Shown piece by piece: positions 7,843-15,729 of a DNA stretch of 64,000 bases; position 1 is the first letter of the stretch, and every line of letters starts with the position of its first letter. A program made the position numbers and the translations under genes. The stretch is from Flavobacterium nackdongense. Lineage in GTDB: Bacteria > Bacteroidota > Bacteroidia > Flavobacteriales > Flavobacteriaceae. Below the pieces are notes generated by a model. That model was not told where the DNA came from. It saw nothing but the letters and a program-made list of their open reading frames with translations, and did not search any database. The DNA lies in the NCBI RefSeq assembly GCF_004355225.1, contig NZ_CP037933.1, positions 2,170,001 through 2,234,000 on the forward strand. The letters run 5' to 3'.

Positions 7843-9780
7843 TTATTTAAATACGGGCTCAGCCAGCGTAATTTCTAGCAATGTGGCAGCTGAATTTAAG
7901 CTGTAATCCACTCCCGCTATGGTTATGGTTTTGTTTTTATTTTTGGTCCACAGCAATTCTTTTCCGTCGTAAAGGTTAATCACTTTCGTTACTTTTTTAT
8001 TAGCTAGCGACTGGGTTGTAAAAGTTCCCGATTTAAAATCACGGTATCCTTCATAAATGTGACAATAGATTTTATTGCCTTTGAAGGTAAAGCCATACTC
8101 CCCAAATAGTGGTTGCCACGGACCGCCGCGAGTACCATAAATTCCATCACCGACCTTTGACAGCCATTTACCTGTTTGAAAAAGCACCTCTTGCTGATTT
8201 TGTGGTATAACACCTTCTCGGTCTGGTGCAACATTCAACAGTAAATTGATGTTTCTAACCACACAGTTTGATAAAAAAACGGCTACCTCTTCAAAACTGA
8301 AAACTTTTCCATTGGGTCTGTATCCCCAACCCCCTTTTTGAAGACTTAAACATTTTTCGCCATATTGCTCGTATCGAATATCACCAGAAGTGGCGCTACC
8401 TCCTTCTTCAGCATGAACATCACCCACCCAAGAGAAACGTTCATTAACCACCAAATCAGGTTGAAATTTACGCACCAAGCCCATAATACCCAATGGCTTA
8501 TTAGTGCCTTCTTCTTTGGTAATAAACTTTTCATTAATAGGCCACTCATTATTGGGATTTTGATATTTTCCCGGATCCCAAAAGGCGAGTTCCACCTCAC
8601 GATTTACCGTTTGGCTTAACCAACCACCATCCCAAAACATATAATCTATTTTTCCATAATCATTAAAAAGTGTTGTAACCTGCTCATACACTTCCTCTTT
8701 CATATCTTTGGCATCGGCTTTATGCCAAGCAGCTGTCTTATAGCCCCATACATTAGGCTTACAATCTTTTCCAGTTACATCATAATAGCCCGGATAACGC
8801 CAACTCATCGGAGAATAATACAATCCTACGTGTAGTCCCGATGCTCGTACAGCATCGGTGTATTCTTTTACTAAATCACGTCCAAGGTCTTTTTTGCTAG
8901 TCCAGCTCGAAGGATGTTTACTGTCAAAAAGTGCAAAACCATCGTGATGACGAGAAGTCATTGCCATATATTTCATCCCCGCTTTTTTTGCAATATCAGC
9001 CCATTGCGAAGCATCAAATTTAGCGGCAGTAAAGCCTTTTTTTGGATCCCGCGCCCTTCTTTGATAATATTCCTGACCCCAGGCTTCTGTATGTCTTACC
9101 CATTCTGAACCCTCGGGCATGGCAGCGTAAACGCCCCAATGAATAAACATACCGAACTTATCATCGAGAAACCATTTCATTTTTTCATTAGGCAATTGCG
9201 AAACGCCCACATCCTCTTTTAATATTCTTTCCGGAATCTTCACAAACTCTTGAATCTTAGGCGCAGGAGCTTCCCCTAAATAAGTTAATTCGATTTGATC
9301 GGCGAAACCACTTCCATTGCCTGTAGGATGTATAAAAGAAATCAACAGATTGTCCGACGAAAAGGCTGTTTGAAAATCAAGACTTACCTTAGTGTATGCA
9401 GTCAAAGCACTAGAAACAGATAGCGAAGCACCACCATAATCACTGATCTTAAGCTGAATTTCTTCAGCTCCCGAGTCGGTTTTTACAAAAGCGGAAATTC
9501 GATAAAGACTATTGGGTTTTACTTTGACCTCCTGTACTCCAAAAGCTCTTTCAGGACCAACTTGCAAGGCATATTTGCCAGAATAGGCGTCCTTAGATAT
9601 ACTACAAAATTTGGTTCTCCAATGCTTCCAACCCGTCAAATCACCCGTTTCAAAATCTGAATTGGTCAAAGGTTTTAATTCTGAAGCAGCTTTTGAAGCT
9701 GTGGTTTGAGCATCCAAATTTGCGGGAATGGCTAATAGGGTAAAGCAACACAAACACCGATACAGTACATTTTTTCTCAT
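7843..9780 (-). CDS. Secreted GH29 alpha-L-fucosidase with N-terminal carbohydrate-binding-like module
   Basis: A signal peptide (about 1-24) is followed by a beta-sandwich module (about 37-167) resembling CBM4/9/22-type folds and starting NSDFETGDLTGW. The GH29 catalytic barrel (about 195-520) has the family motifs KFGMFIHWGVY (209-218) and TSRHHDGFALFDS (275-287). FWDG contains the probable nucleophile Asp384. A C-terminal beta domain (about 540-645) completes the usual layout. It should release alpha-L-fucose from glycans in the periplasm or at the cell surface. Paired with the GH43 gene, but no SusC/SusD genes lie nearby. Confidence 0.92.
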   Translation of the reverse strand: MRKNVLYRCLCCFTLLAIPANLDAQTTASKAASELKPLTNSDFETGDLTGWKHWRTKFCSISKDAYSGKYALQVGPERAFGVQEVKVKPNSLYRISAFVKTDSGAEEIQLKISDYGGASLSVSSALTAYTKVSLDFQTAFSSDNLLISFIHPTGNGSGFADQIELTYLGEAPAPKIQEFVKIPERILKEDVGVSQLPNEKMKWFLDDKFGMFIHWGVYAAMPEGSEWVRHTEAWGQEYYQRRARDPKKGFTAAKFDASQWADIAKKAGMKYMAMTSRHHDGFALFDSKHPSSWTSKKDLGRDLVKEYTDAVRASGLHVGLYYSPMSWRYPGYYDVTGKDCKPNVWGYKTAAWHKADAKDMKEEVYEQVTTLFNDYGKIDYMFWDGGWLSQTVNREVELAFWDPGKYQNPNNEWPINEKFITKEEGTNKPLGIMGLVRKFQPDLVVNERFSWVGDVHAEEGGSATSGDIRYEQYGEKCLSLQKGGWGYRPNGKVFSFEEVAVFLSNCVVRNINLLLNVAPDREGVIPQNQQEVLFQTGKWLSKVGDGIYGTRGGPWQPLFGEYGFTFKGNKIYCHIYEGYRDFKSGTFTTQSLANKKVTKVINLYDGKELLWTKNKNKTITIAGVDYSLNSAATLLEITLAEPVFK

Positions 9781-10050
9781 CGAACTACCAATAATAAATA
9801 TTTACAACTTAGTAAAAATAGCTATTTTTCAAATGGCAAAATGTGTCTAGTAGGTCAAAAAAGGGCGTTAGCTAAGTCAATTTCTATTTTTAGTAAAATA
9901 ACTGGGCTACATAAGCATTAAATCCGACCCTTTTAGATTTTTTGAAAAGATAATTTATTAGCTTAAAGATTCGCTTTGCACACTCTTGACAGCAGTTTAA
10001 ATTTGCAATCTATATTGTTTACGATTTTTGATTGCATAAAGTTGAAATTT

Positions 10051-10551
10051 TCAAAAAAGGATAGCCTTATGCTCCCAGACAATCCAGATATAAAGTCCCA
10101 AGAACACCATACAAACGACAAATTTCATAAAGCTAGAAGCTAAAAACCCAATAAAAGAACCCGTGGCAGCTTTCAGAGCGCGGCCGTGGTCTTTGTAATC
10201 GTACATCAGTTCACCGATAAAAGCACCTAAAAAAGGTCCAATGATAAAACCAAAAGGAATCGGAGCAAAAATACCTACAACCAATCCAATATTCGTTCCC
10301 CAAATACCATACGAACTACCGCCAAATTTTTTGGTTCCCTTGGCTGGAATCACATAATCCAACACCGAAATTAGGACTGTAATCACAAGGCTAATACCAA
10401 GAATCCAGTAATTTACTTCAATTGCGGTAGTAAAATAAAGCAATACCAATCCCAACCAACTCAAACTTGGACCAGGCAAAACTGGCATAAAACTGCCAAA
10501 AATACCTAAAATCATTAACACAAAACCGATAATTAGCAGCACTAAATCCAT
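10051..10551 (-). CDS. DUF456 family small membrane protein
   Basis: 166 residues with four or five hydrophobic helices and the DUF456 pattern: VLPGPSLSWLGLVLLYF near the N-terminus, then a glycine-rich IGPFLGAFIGELMYDYKDHGRALKA-type segment (about 105-130). The family is widespread in bacteria and without an assigned function. Divergent from the small exported-protein gene at 10609. Confidence 0.85.
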   Translation of the reverse strand: MDLVLLIIGFVLMILGIFGSFMPVLPGPSLSWLGLVLLYFTTAIEVNYWILGISLVITVLISVLDYVIPAKGTKKFGGSSYGIWGTNIGLVVGIFAPIPFGFIIGPFLGAFIGELMYDYKDHGRALKAATGSFIGFLASSFMKFVVCMVFLGLYIWIVWEHKAILF

Positions 10552-10608
10552 AAAATAAAATTATGTAAATTTGTGAATTAAGAACTGAAATTCCATCTCA
10601 AATCCACC

Positions 10609-10980
10609 ATGAAAAAAATTATACTATTCGCATTCCTATTTGCTTTTCTGAACTCGGTTTCGGCGCAAGAAAAGACACAAAATACGGCCGACGACGTTTT
10701 GAAGGACTCCATCTACAAAGCGAATAAAACAAAGGTATTGAATTATACAATGAAAGATTTCGAAAAATTATTTTTCGAATTTAATGAGAAAAAATTCGAT
10801 CCCAATATCCTTTTAACGAAGCAAGAATTTTACACTTATACTGTACAAATCGGTACTTATTCAGATCGATTAGCCAAATTGTATCCCAAAGAGAAAGAGG
10901 TGGCAGCCGCAAGTAAAAAGAAGTGGCTATCCGAAAAATACGAAGATTATTTGCTTTCGAAGCCAACACAAAAGAAATAA
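10609..10980 (+). CDS. Small exported protein of unknown function
   Basis: 123 residues with a clear signal peptide (1-19, ending SVSAQ), then a charged, helix-rich domain containing a Lys/Glu/Phe-rich FEKLFFEFNEKKFD stretch and ending in Lys. I do not recognise the family. TAAATTTG at 10566-10573 fits a -7 box. The stop codon is immediately followed by the next gene, so the two are probably co-transcribed and translationally coupled. Confidence 0.75.
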   Translation: MKKIILFAFLFAFLNSVSAQEKTQNTADDVLKDSIYKANKTKVLNYTMKDFEKLFFEFNEKKFDPNILLTKQEFYTYTVQIGTYSDRLAKLYPKEKEVAAASKKKWLSEKYEDYLLSKPTQKK

Positions 10981-11499
10981 TTGTATTTTTATAAAATATT
11001 ATTCCAATTCAAAAGCAAAACATTGAGGCCATTTTATTTTTTGATACTCTTTTTACTTTTTAATTCCTGTCAGTACTTCGACAAGCAAGTGCCTTCAGAA
11101 AAGGATTTATTACAAAAAGAACTCAAAGCCATCAATTGGAAAGAAGTTGATGAATTTCCGTCGGTAGTTTATTGCGAAAAAATTGAAAACAAAGCCCAAC
11201 GTAAAGAATGTTTTTTTGAAGTGATGACCCAGCTCATTCAAGAAAAATTAGCAGTAGATACCTTGTCGATTCTGTATCCCGAACTCGATACCATCGAAGT
11301 AAAAGTGACCATTTTGCCCAATTCAACCTTAGAGTTTGAACCTCAATTTCCCAAGGATTCCGTAGCCTACGACACCATCAAAATCGATAGTATTCTCAAA
11401 GCGCGTTTAATCAATTTCCCAAAAATAAATCCTGCCATCAAACGCGGAATTCCTGTAAAAACACAATTTATCCTTCCGGTTATTTTAAAGGTGGAGTAA
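10981..11499 (+). CDS. Putative lipoprotein of unknown function
   Basis: The frame opens with TTG directly after the preceding stop codon; no ATG occurs before the hydrophobic segment, so TTG (here or at 11023) is the likely start. A hydrophobic stretch ends in LLFNSCQYF, a type II lipobox with Cys about 30 residues in. The mature part (about 140 residues) is acidic and ends in a beta-rich segment. No family recognised. It is followed by a repeat-filled spacer. Confidence 0.68.
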   Translation: MYFYKILFQFKSKTLRPFYFLILFLLFNSCQYFDKQVPSEKDLLQKELKAINWKEVDEFPSVVYCEKIENKAQRKECFFEVMTQLIQEKLAVDTLSILYPELDTIEVKVTILPNSTLEFEPQFPKDSVAYDTIKIDSILKARLINFPKINPAIKRGIPVKTQFILPVILKVE

Positions 11500-11504
11500 G
11501 AGCT

Positions 11505-11640
11505 TGTCATTTCCGACGAAAGTAGGAATCTGGAGCATCTTCCATCTGTTCACTATATCTTTTGTGGCTCTCGAAGTTTCGGGACGCCACAAAAGGATGC
11601 CGTTTCCATCTGGGCTAGGGCTTTAGGAGTCCTAAAATCG
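11505..11640. repeat. Composite palindromic repeats between convergent genes
   Basis: Three elements lie side by side. A GTCATTTCCGACGAAAG-type repeat (near 11507) is a pattern I associate with flavobacterial intergenic repeats. A long hairpin follows (about 11561-11604) with arms CTTTTGTGGC/GCCACAAAAG and a further paired inner part. Last is a palindrome TTTAGGA-G-TCCTAAA (about 11621-11635). The stop codon of the minus-strand glycosyltransferase lies within this last palindrome. Confidence 0.65.
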
Positions 11641-12753
11641 CCTCCCTTTCCATTCGTATTTTCCAAACGCTGCATACAAAGCCACACTCACGCTAAAAAA
11701 AGGATACAACAAACTGCTTATTACAAAAAATTGCGTTTTGCTTTTTAAGAAACCATTCGTTTTATGTATTAAAACAAAGTCAACTGAAAATTTCGCCAAC
11801 AGCAAAAAACACATTAAAAAAATGTTCCCAATCCCAAACAACAAACAACAAACAACAAACAACAAACCAATATTCCCACCGAAAACGACCAATCCCAAAC
11901 CAATCCCAAACCTGCTTTGATACGAACTTGTTTTCGAAGCCCAACGCACTCTTTGATGAAACAAGGATTTCCAATCGTTCACCGGCTTTGTAATGACAAT
12001 GTTATTTTCAGATTTTAAATACTGAACTTTCGCGGGGCATTTTGCCATAGCTTTTTGCAACAAAAACACATCGTCACCACTAGCAATTTTATCATTTCCC
12101 TCGAAACCATTCAAGTCTTGAAAAAAAGATTTGGTGTAAGCAAAATTAGCACCGTTGCACATAAATCCTTTTCCTATGCCAAAACTCCCAATCGTTGCGC
12201 CCTGCAAACTGGCCAAATCCAATTGCTGAAAATGATGTAAAAAAGAATTTTCATAATCATAAGTCACAGCACCCGCAATCATCGAAACATCGTGACGCTG
12301 AATATAATTGTCCAATGTTGACAACCAGTTTTTGGTAACAACACAATCTGCATCAGTTGTGATTATCCAATCATTTTTAGCCAATTGTATTGCTGTTGAA
12401 ATCGCATCTTTCTTTGGCGAATTCGAAATTCGAATATTCTTTATGACTGAAACCTGAAATGCTTCGCCAGTTCGCTGTGTGTCGGGTCTGCAATCTGCAA
12501 TCTGCAATCTATAATCTGAATCATCATCAACCAGAATTACCTCAAAAAATTCCATCGGATAACTCAATTTTGAAAAACTGTCTAAGAGACTTGGCAGATT
12601 TTCCGCTTCATTCCGAAAAGGAACAATAATCGTGAATTTTGTTTTTGGCTCTAGCCAAAGAGAATCAAAGGAATTGACTTTGGTAAATCCATAGATTAGG
12701 GCAATTATTGACAGACAATATAGCAGCATAATTATGTATAAAACAAGAATCAT
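11632..12753 (-). CDS. Family 2 glycosyltransferase with C-terminal membrane helices
   Basis: An N-terminal membrane helix (1-24) precedes a GT-A domain (about 40-270) with KFTIIVPFRNEAENL, VILVDDDSD (nucleotide-Mg binding), WIITTDADCVV (the DxD motif) and the acceptor-loop motif HQRVRWASK (QxxRW). Two or three further helices close the protein, as in membrane-bound synthases that transfer a sugar to a lipid or polysaccharide. It overlaps the upstream membrane-protein gene by 4 bases. Just after VDDDSD an unusual segment (about residues 79-103, LQIADCRPDTQRTGEAF) is encoded by an interspersed repeat. The stop codon is also inside a palindromic repeat. Confidence 0.9.
   Translation of the reverse strand: MILVLYIIMLLYCLSIIALIYGFTKVNSFDSLWLEPKTKFTIIVPFRNEAENLPSLLDSFSKLSYPMEFFEVILVDDDSDYRLQIADCRPDTQRTGEAFQVSVIKNIRISNSPKKDAISTAIQLAKNDWIITTDADCVVTKNWLSTLDNYIQRHDVSMIAGAVTYDYENSFLHHFQQLDLASLQGATIGSFGIGKGFMCNGANFAYTKSFFQDLNGFEGNDKIASGDDVFLLQKAMAKCPAKVQYLKSENNIVITKPVNDWKSLFHQRVRWASKTSSYQSRFGIGLGLVVFGGNIGLLFVVCCLLFGIGNIFLMCFLLLAKFSVDFVLIHKTNGFLKSKTQFFVISSLLYPFFSVSVALYAAFGKYEWKGRRF
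12460..12521. repeat. Interspersed repeat embedded in the glycosyltransferase reading frame
   Basis: CTGCAAT occurs three times in tandem from 12488 (plus strand), followed by the variants CTATAAT and CTGAAT. It is the reverse complement of the ATTGCAG heptamers in hemW and related to the intergenic run at 4203-4248. An adjoining GC-richer stretch (about 12460-12487) looks like a second repeat unit. The reading frame stays open through both. Confidence 0.7.
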
Positions 12754-13694
12754 TGTGTTATTTTAGTTTTGAAATTCATTACATAATAACTCCCAATAAT
12801 AACTGGCAAAACTACATTCAAAAACCACATCAGCGTGCTTATAAAAACCACAATCCATTCGTTGATTCCTAATATTCCAAAGAAATAAACGGCAACACTT
12901 CCCTTGACAGCAAAGTCCAAAAACTGGAATGTAGGCAAAGAAGAAGCTAGAAAATATACACTCGCAATGGTTGCCATCATTGTCAAATAAGGCAAATCGA
13001 CATCAAAAGCCAAGAACAAAAAATAATATTGATGTGAAAAAACCAAGTATCGGCAAACTGCCAAAAAGATATTTTTCTGATGAATGGTTTTCGGAATTTC
13101 ATTGATTTTATGAATCAGTTTTTCGATGGAATACCCTTTGATATCTATTTTCTTCGAAAAAAATAAAATTCCAAAAAGCAAAAAACAAATTCCAAACAGA
13201 ATTAGAACTGTTTTTGAAGTAATGATATTGTAATTGGCATTGAAATATAACAATCCAAATATACCAAAAACTACAGATAAAATCATTTGGATTCCGTTGC
13301 AAATCAAATTCAAAAATATAATTTTTTTGGTGGATTTTTTATCAAAAAACAATGCTTTTCCAGCATATTCTCCCAGACCGTTTGGAGTAAATAATCCAGC
13401 AGTCAAAGCACCTAGAACTTGCTTAGTGGATTCTAGCAAAGAAATTTTATGAAGATAAGAAACCAAATTCTGCCATTTCAAAATTTCGAAAAAGCGATTC
13501 AAAACACTCAACAACAAGATAAAGCTGATTCCAGCAATCGATTGGTTTTTTTTGAACAAAATGATGAATTTCTCCCAATCCAGTTTGTCGTTATTCGCCA
13601 ATTGGATGTAAATAAAATAAAATGCACCGCCAACAATCAAAAGTTTGATAAGAAGTATGAGGAATTGTTTAGCTTTGTGGGATATTGAAATCAT
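12750..13694 (-). CDS. Lysylphosphatidylglycerol-synthase/flippase-like membrane protein (UPF0104-type)
   Basis: 314 residues with about eight hydrophobic helices and the family pattern: LLSVLNRFFEILKWQNLV, then ALTAGLFTPNGLGEYAGKALFF (about 92-113), the conserved glycine/proline loop of the AglD/YbhN/MprF-TM family. Such proteins are thought to flip lipids or lipid-linked sugars. The ATGA-type overlap with the downstream glycosyltransferase gene suggests the two act together on an envelope glycolipid; this is an inference. Confidence 0.82.
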   Translation of the reverse strand: MISISHKAKQFLILLIKLLIVGGAFYFIYIQLANNDKLDWEKFIILFKKNQSIAGISFILLLSVLNRFFEILKWQNLVSYLHKISLLESTKQVLGALTAGLFTPNGLGEYAGKALFFDKKSTKKIIFLNLICNGIQMILSVVFGIFGLLYFNANYNIITSKTVLILFGICFLLFGILFFSKKIDIKGYSIEKLIHKINEIPKTIHQKNIFLAVCRYLVFSHQYYFLFLAFDVDLPYLTMMATIASVYFLASSLPTFQFLDFAVKGSVAVYFFGILGINEWIVVFISTLMWFLNVVLPVIIGSYYVMNFKTKITQ

Positions 13695-13708
13695 TGTTGC
13701 AAAGTAAC

Positions 13709-13741
13709 AAAACTTTAAACTTTGAACTTTAAACTTTAAAC
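13709..13741. repeat. CTTTAAA/CTTTGAA short tandem repeat before ruvC
   Basis: Four near-identical 7-8-base units of the form ACTTTAAA/ACTTTGAA fill the gap between the divergent membrane-protein gene and ruvC. Confidence 0.6.
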
Positions 13742-13748
13742 AAATCTT

Positions 13749-14345
13749 TTGGCAAACGAACGCATCATATTAGGAATCGACCCTGGAACCACCATTATGG
13801 GTTTTGGAATCATAAAAGTAGTAGGAAAAAATATGCAATTTATTCAACTCAACGAATTGCAATTGTCTAAATATGACAACCATTATCAAAAATTGAAAAT
13901 CATTTTCGAACGCACCATCGAACTAATTGACACACACAATCCTGATGAAATAGCGATTGAAGCACCTTTCTTTGGAAAAAATGTACAATCAATGTTGAAA
14001 CTCGGAAGAGCGCAAGGCGTGGCAATGGCGGCGGGACTTTCGAGAGACATTCCCATCACCGAATACGAACCCAAGAAAATAAAAATGGCCATCACCGGCA
14101 ACGGAAACGCTAGCAAGGAACAAGTTGCAAAAATGCTCCAACAACTTTTAGGCTTAAAAGAATTACCAAAAAATCTAGATTCTACCGATGGATTAGCGGC
14201 CGCAGTTTGTCATTTTTTCAATTCAGGAAAAGTGGTTGGTGCGAAAAGTTATACCGGTTGGGATGCTTTTGTGAAGCAGAATAGCCCCCTAACCCCCAAA
14301 GGGGGAAATAGTTTGTCGATTAATGTTCCTAAAAAGAATCAATAA
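13749..14345 (+). CDS. ruvC: Holliday junction resolvase RuvC
   Basis: RuvC cleaves Holliday junctions together with RuvAB. The four catalytic acids are in place: Asp11 (GIDPGT), Glu71 (IEAPFFG), Asp144 and Asp147 ([12 protein letters not shown]). The start is TTG at 13749, giving [14 protein letters not shown]; no ATG lies close enough to replace it. The enzyme is normally about 170-185 residues. Here it is 198 because the last ~22 residues ([10 protein letters not shown] and onward) are encoded by a GC-rich palindromic repeat that continues into hemW, 2 bases downstream of the stop codon. Confidence 0.95.
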   Translation: MANERIILGIDPGTTIMGFGIIKVVGKNMQFIQLNELQLSKYDNHYQKLKIIFERTIELIDTHNPDEIAIEAPFFGKNVQSMLKLGRAQGVAMAAGLSRDIPITEYEPKKIKMAITGNGNASKEQVAKMLQQLLGLKELPKNLDSTDGLAAAVCHFFNSGKVVGAKSYTGWDAFVKQNSPLTPKGGNSLSINVPKKNQ

Positions 14346-14410
14346 GAATGTTATATTCAAAATACATTTCCAGTTTCACCTCCTCCCCTTCGGGGAGGTC
14401 GGGTGGGGCT
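14283..14410. repeat. Palindromic element bridging the ruvC end and hemW start
   Basis: The left arm (14283-14307, AGCCCCCTAACCCCC, AAA, GGGGGAA) and the right arm (14382-14410, CCTCCCC, TTC, GGGGAGG, TCGGGTGGGGCT) are related in inverted orientation and each forms its own hairpin. The whole looks like a small MITE-like element of about 128 bases. It encodes the last residues of RuvC and, in another frame, the first ~20 residues of HemW. Confidence 0.7.
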
Positions 14411-15589
14411 ATCTACATCCACATCCCTTTTTGCAAGCAGGCTTGTCATTATTGCGACTTTCATTTTTCAACTTCAATGAAAAAGAAAGACGAAATGGTT
14501 TTGGCCTTGGCTAAAGAAATTCAAATGAGAAAAAATGGGCTTCTCGACTCCGCTCGAAGTGACAAAGAGGAAATGATAGAAACCATTTATTTCGGTGGCG
14601 GAACACCTTCTACATTGCAGATTGCAGATTGCAGATTTTTGATTGAAGAAGTTTATAAGAACTACAAAGTTTCAGAAAATCCCGAAATCACGCTCGAAGC
14701 CAATCCCGATGATTTGTCTGAAGATTATTTGATTGCACTTTCAAAAATTGGAATCAACCGGCTATCTATCGGAATTCAATCTTTTTTTGAAGACGATTTA
14801 ACGATGATGAATCGCGCCCATAATTCGGCGGAAGCAAGAAAATGTCTTGAAATCGCAACTCAATATTTCGACAACATTTCCCTCGATTTGATTTATGGAA
14901 TTCCAGGAATGAGCAACGAAAAGTGGAAGAAAAACATTGAAACAGCGTTGAGTTATGGCATTCCGCACATTTCGAGTTATGCCTTGACGGTCGAACCCAA
15001 AACCGCTTTGAACAAACTTATCCAAACTGGTAAAATCGGAAAACCAAACGATGATTTAGCGCAAGAACATTTTCAGATTTTGGTCGCAACACTTGAAGCA
15101 AATGGTTTTATCCATTATGAATTGTCGAATTTCGGGAAAGAGAATTATTTTTCGAAGAACAATTCGGCCTATTGGTTGGGAAAAAAATACATCGGGATTG
15201 GTCCTTCGGCGCACAGTTATGATGGCATTTCCAGGAGTTGGAATGTTTCGAATAATGCTATTTATTTGAAATCTTTGGGTGAAAATAAATTACCCAACGA
15301 AATGGAAATTTTATCCAAAACCGACCGTTACAACGAATATATTATGACAGGATTGCGAACCATTTGGGGCGTTTCTTTGGATAGAATTTCGGACGAATTT
15401 GGAAACGAATATTCAGACTATTTGCAAAAGCAATCGCAGAAATTTATAAATGACGGTTTGCTTGAAATCGTCACTTCGAGTGTCCCGATGCAATCGGGAA
15501 GTATCGAGAAGATTCTAAAACCAACCAAAAAAGGAAAATTTTTGACGGATGGAATTGCGAGTGATTTGTTTTTTATTAATCCTATTTAG
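14348..15589 (+). CDS. hemW: HemW-type radical SAM protein (heme chaperone / HemN-like)
   Basis: HemW proteins bind a 4Fe-4S cluster and SAM and are thought to deliver heme; they are often annotated as oxygen-independent coproporphyrinogen oxidase. IYIHIPFCKQACHYCDF gives the cluster cysteines 29, 33 and 36 (Cx3Cx2C) and the aromatic residue after the third Cys. FGGGTPS is the SAM-binding glycine motif, and a HemN_C domain follows residue ~310. At least four segments look foreign and coincide with interspersed repeats: residues ~12-20, ~65-72, ~90-96 and ~375-388. The only in-frame start codon upstream of the conserved part is ATG 14348. The 3' end is repeated at 17826-17891. Confidence 0.93.
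   Translation: MLYSKYISSFTSSPSGRSGGAIYIHIPFCKQACHYCDFHFSTSMKKKDEMVLALAKEIQMRKNGLLDSARSDKEEMIETIYFGGGTPSTLQIADCRFLIEEVYKNYKVSENPEITLEANPDDLSEDYLIALSKIGINRLSIGIQSFFEDDLTMMNRAHNSAEARKCLEIATQYFDNISLDLIYGIPGMSNEKWKKNIETALSYGIPHISSYALTVEPKTALNKLIQTGKIGKPNDDLAQEHFQILVATLEANGFIHYELSNFGKENYFSKNNSAYWLGKKYIGIGPSAHSYDGISRSWNVSNNAIYLKSLGENKLPNEMEILSKTDRYNEYIMTGLRTIWGVSLDRISDEFGNEYSDYLQKQSQKFINDGLLEIVTSSVPMQSGSIEKILKPTKKGKFLTDGIASDLFFINPI
14540..14563. repeat. CTTCTCGA...TCGAAGTGAC repeat inside hemW
   Basis: A 24-base (8-codon) unit, CTTCTCGACTCC followed by GCTCGAAGTGAC, is translated as part of LLDSARSD. Its reverse complement shares both ends (GTCACTTCGAG and TCGAGAAG) with the repeat at 15470-15511 in the same gene. 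Confidence 0.7.
14614..14637. repeat. (ATTGCAG)3 heptamer repeat inside hemW
   Basis: Three perfect tandem ATTGCAG units plus ATT are translated as LQIADCR straight after the conserved GGGTPS motif. The same heptamer, in the other orientation and also in frame, lies in the glycosyltransferase gene 2.1 kb away, where it again encodes LQIADCR. Confidence 0.75.
15470..15511. repeat. GTCACTTCGAG...TCGAGAAG repeat inside hemW
   Basis: A 42-base (14-codon) unit has outer ends GTCACTTCGAG and TATCGAGAAG around an inner palindrome TCCCGATGCAATCGGGA. It is translated as VTSSVPMQSGSIEK near the HemW C-terminus. It is an inverted, longer relative of the 24-base unit at 14540-14563. Confidence 0.72.
15531..15572 (+). 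repeat. Left copy of 42-bp direct repeat (hemW 3' end)
   Basis: This segment encodes GKFLTDGIASDLF at the end of HemW. It matches 17827-17868 at 40 of 42 positions. After the repeat the two copies diverge: here the gene ends FINPI, in the other copy LNLELD. Confidence 0.85.
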
Positions 15590-15729
15590 CAGTATTTTTT
15601 GAGAATATTATTTAAACTTGACTTGAAGGGTAATTTAATTTATCGAGGATAAATTTGTTTTTTTTAGTTGTATTGTAACATTTTGAAATCTATCGTATCA
15701 AAAGGGCAAATAACTAAAAAACAATTATT

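Noticed and set aside
7712..7906. 64-codon plus-strand frame between the two glycosidase genes.
   Set aside because: It overlaps the end of the GH29 gene, has no recognisable product and no promoter; most likely a chance frame in the spacer.
11780..11974. Runs of CAAACAACAAACAAC near 11840 as a possible tandem repeat element.
   Set aside because: They encode the hydrophobic C-terminal helices of the glycosyltransferase (Val/Cys/Leu/Phe codons on the minus strand), so the repetition follows from the protein sequence.
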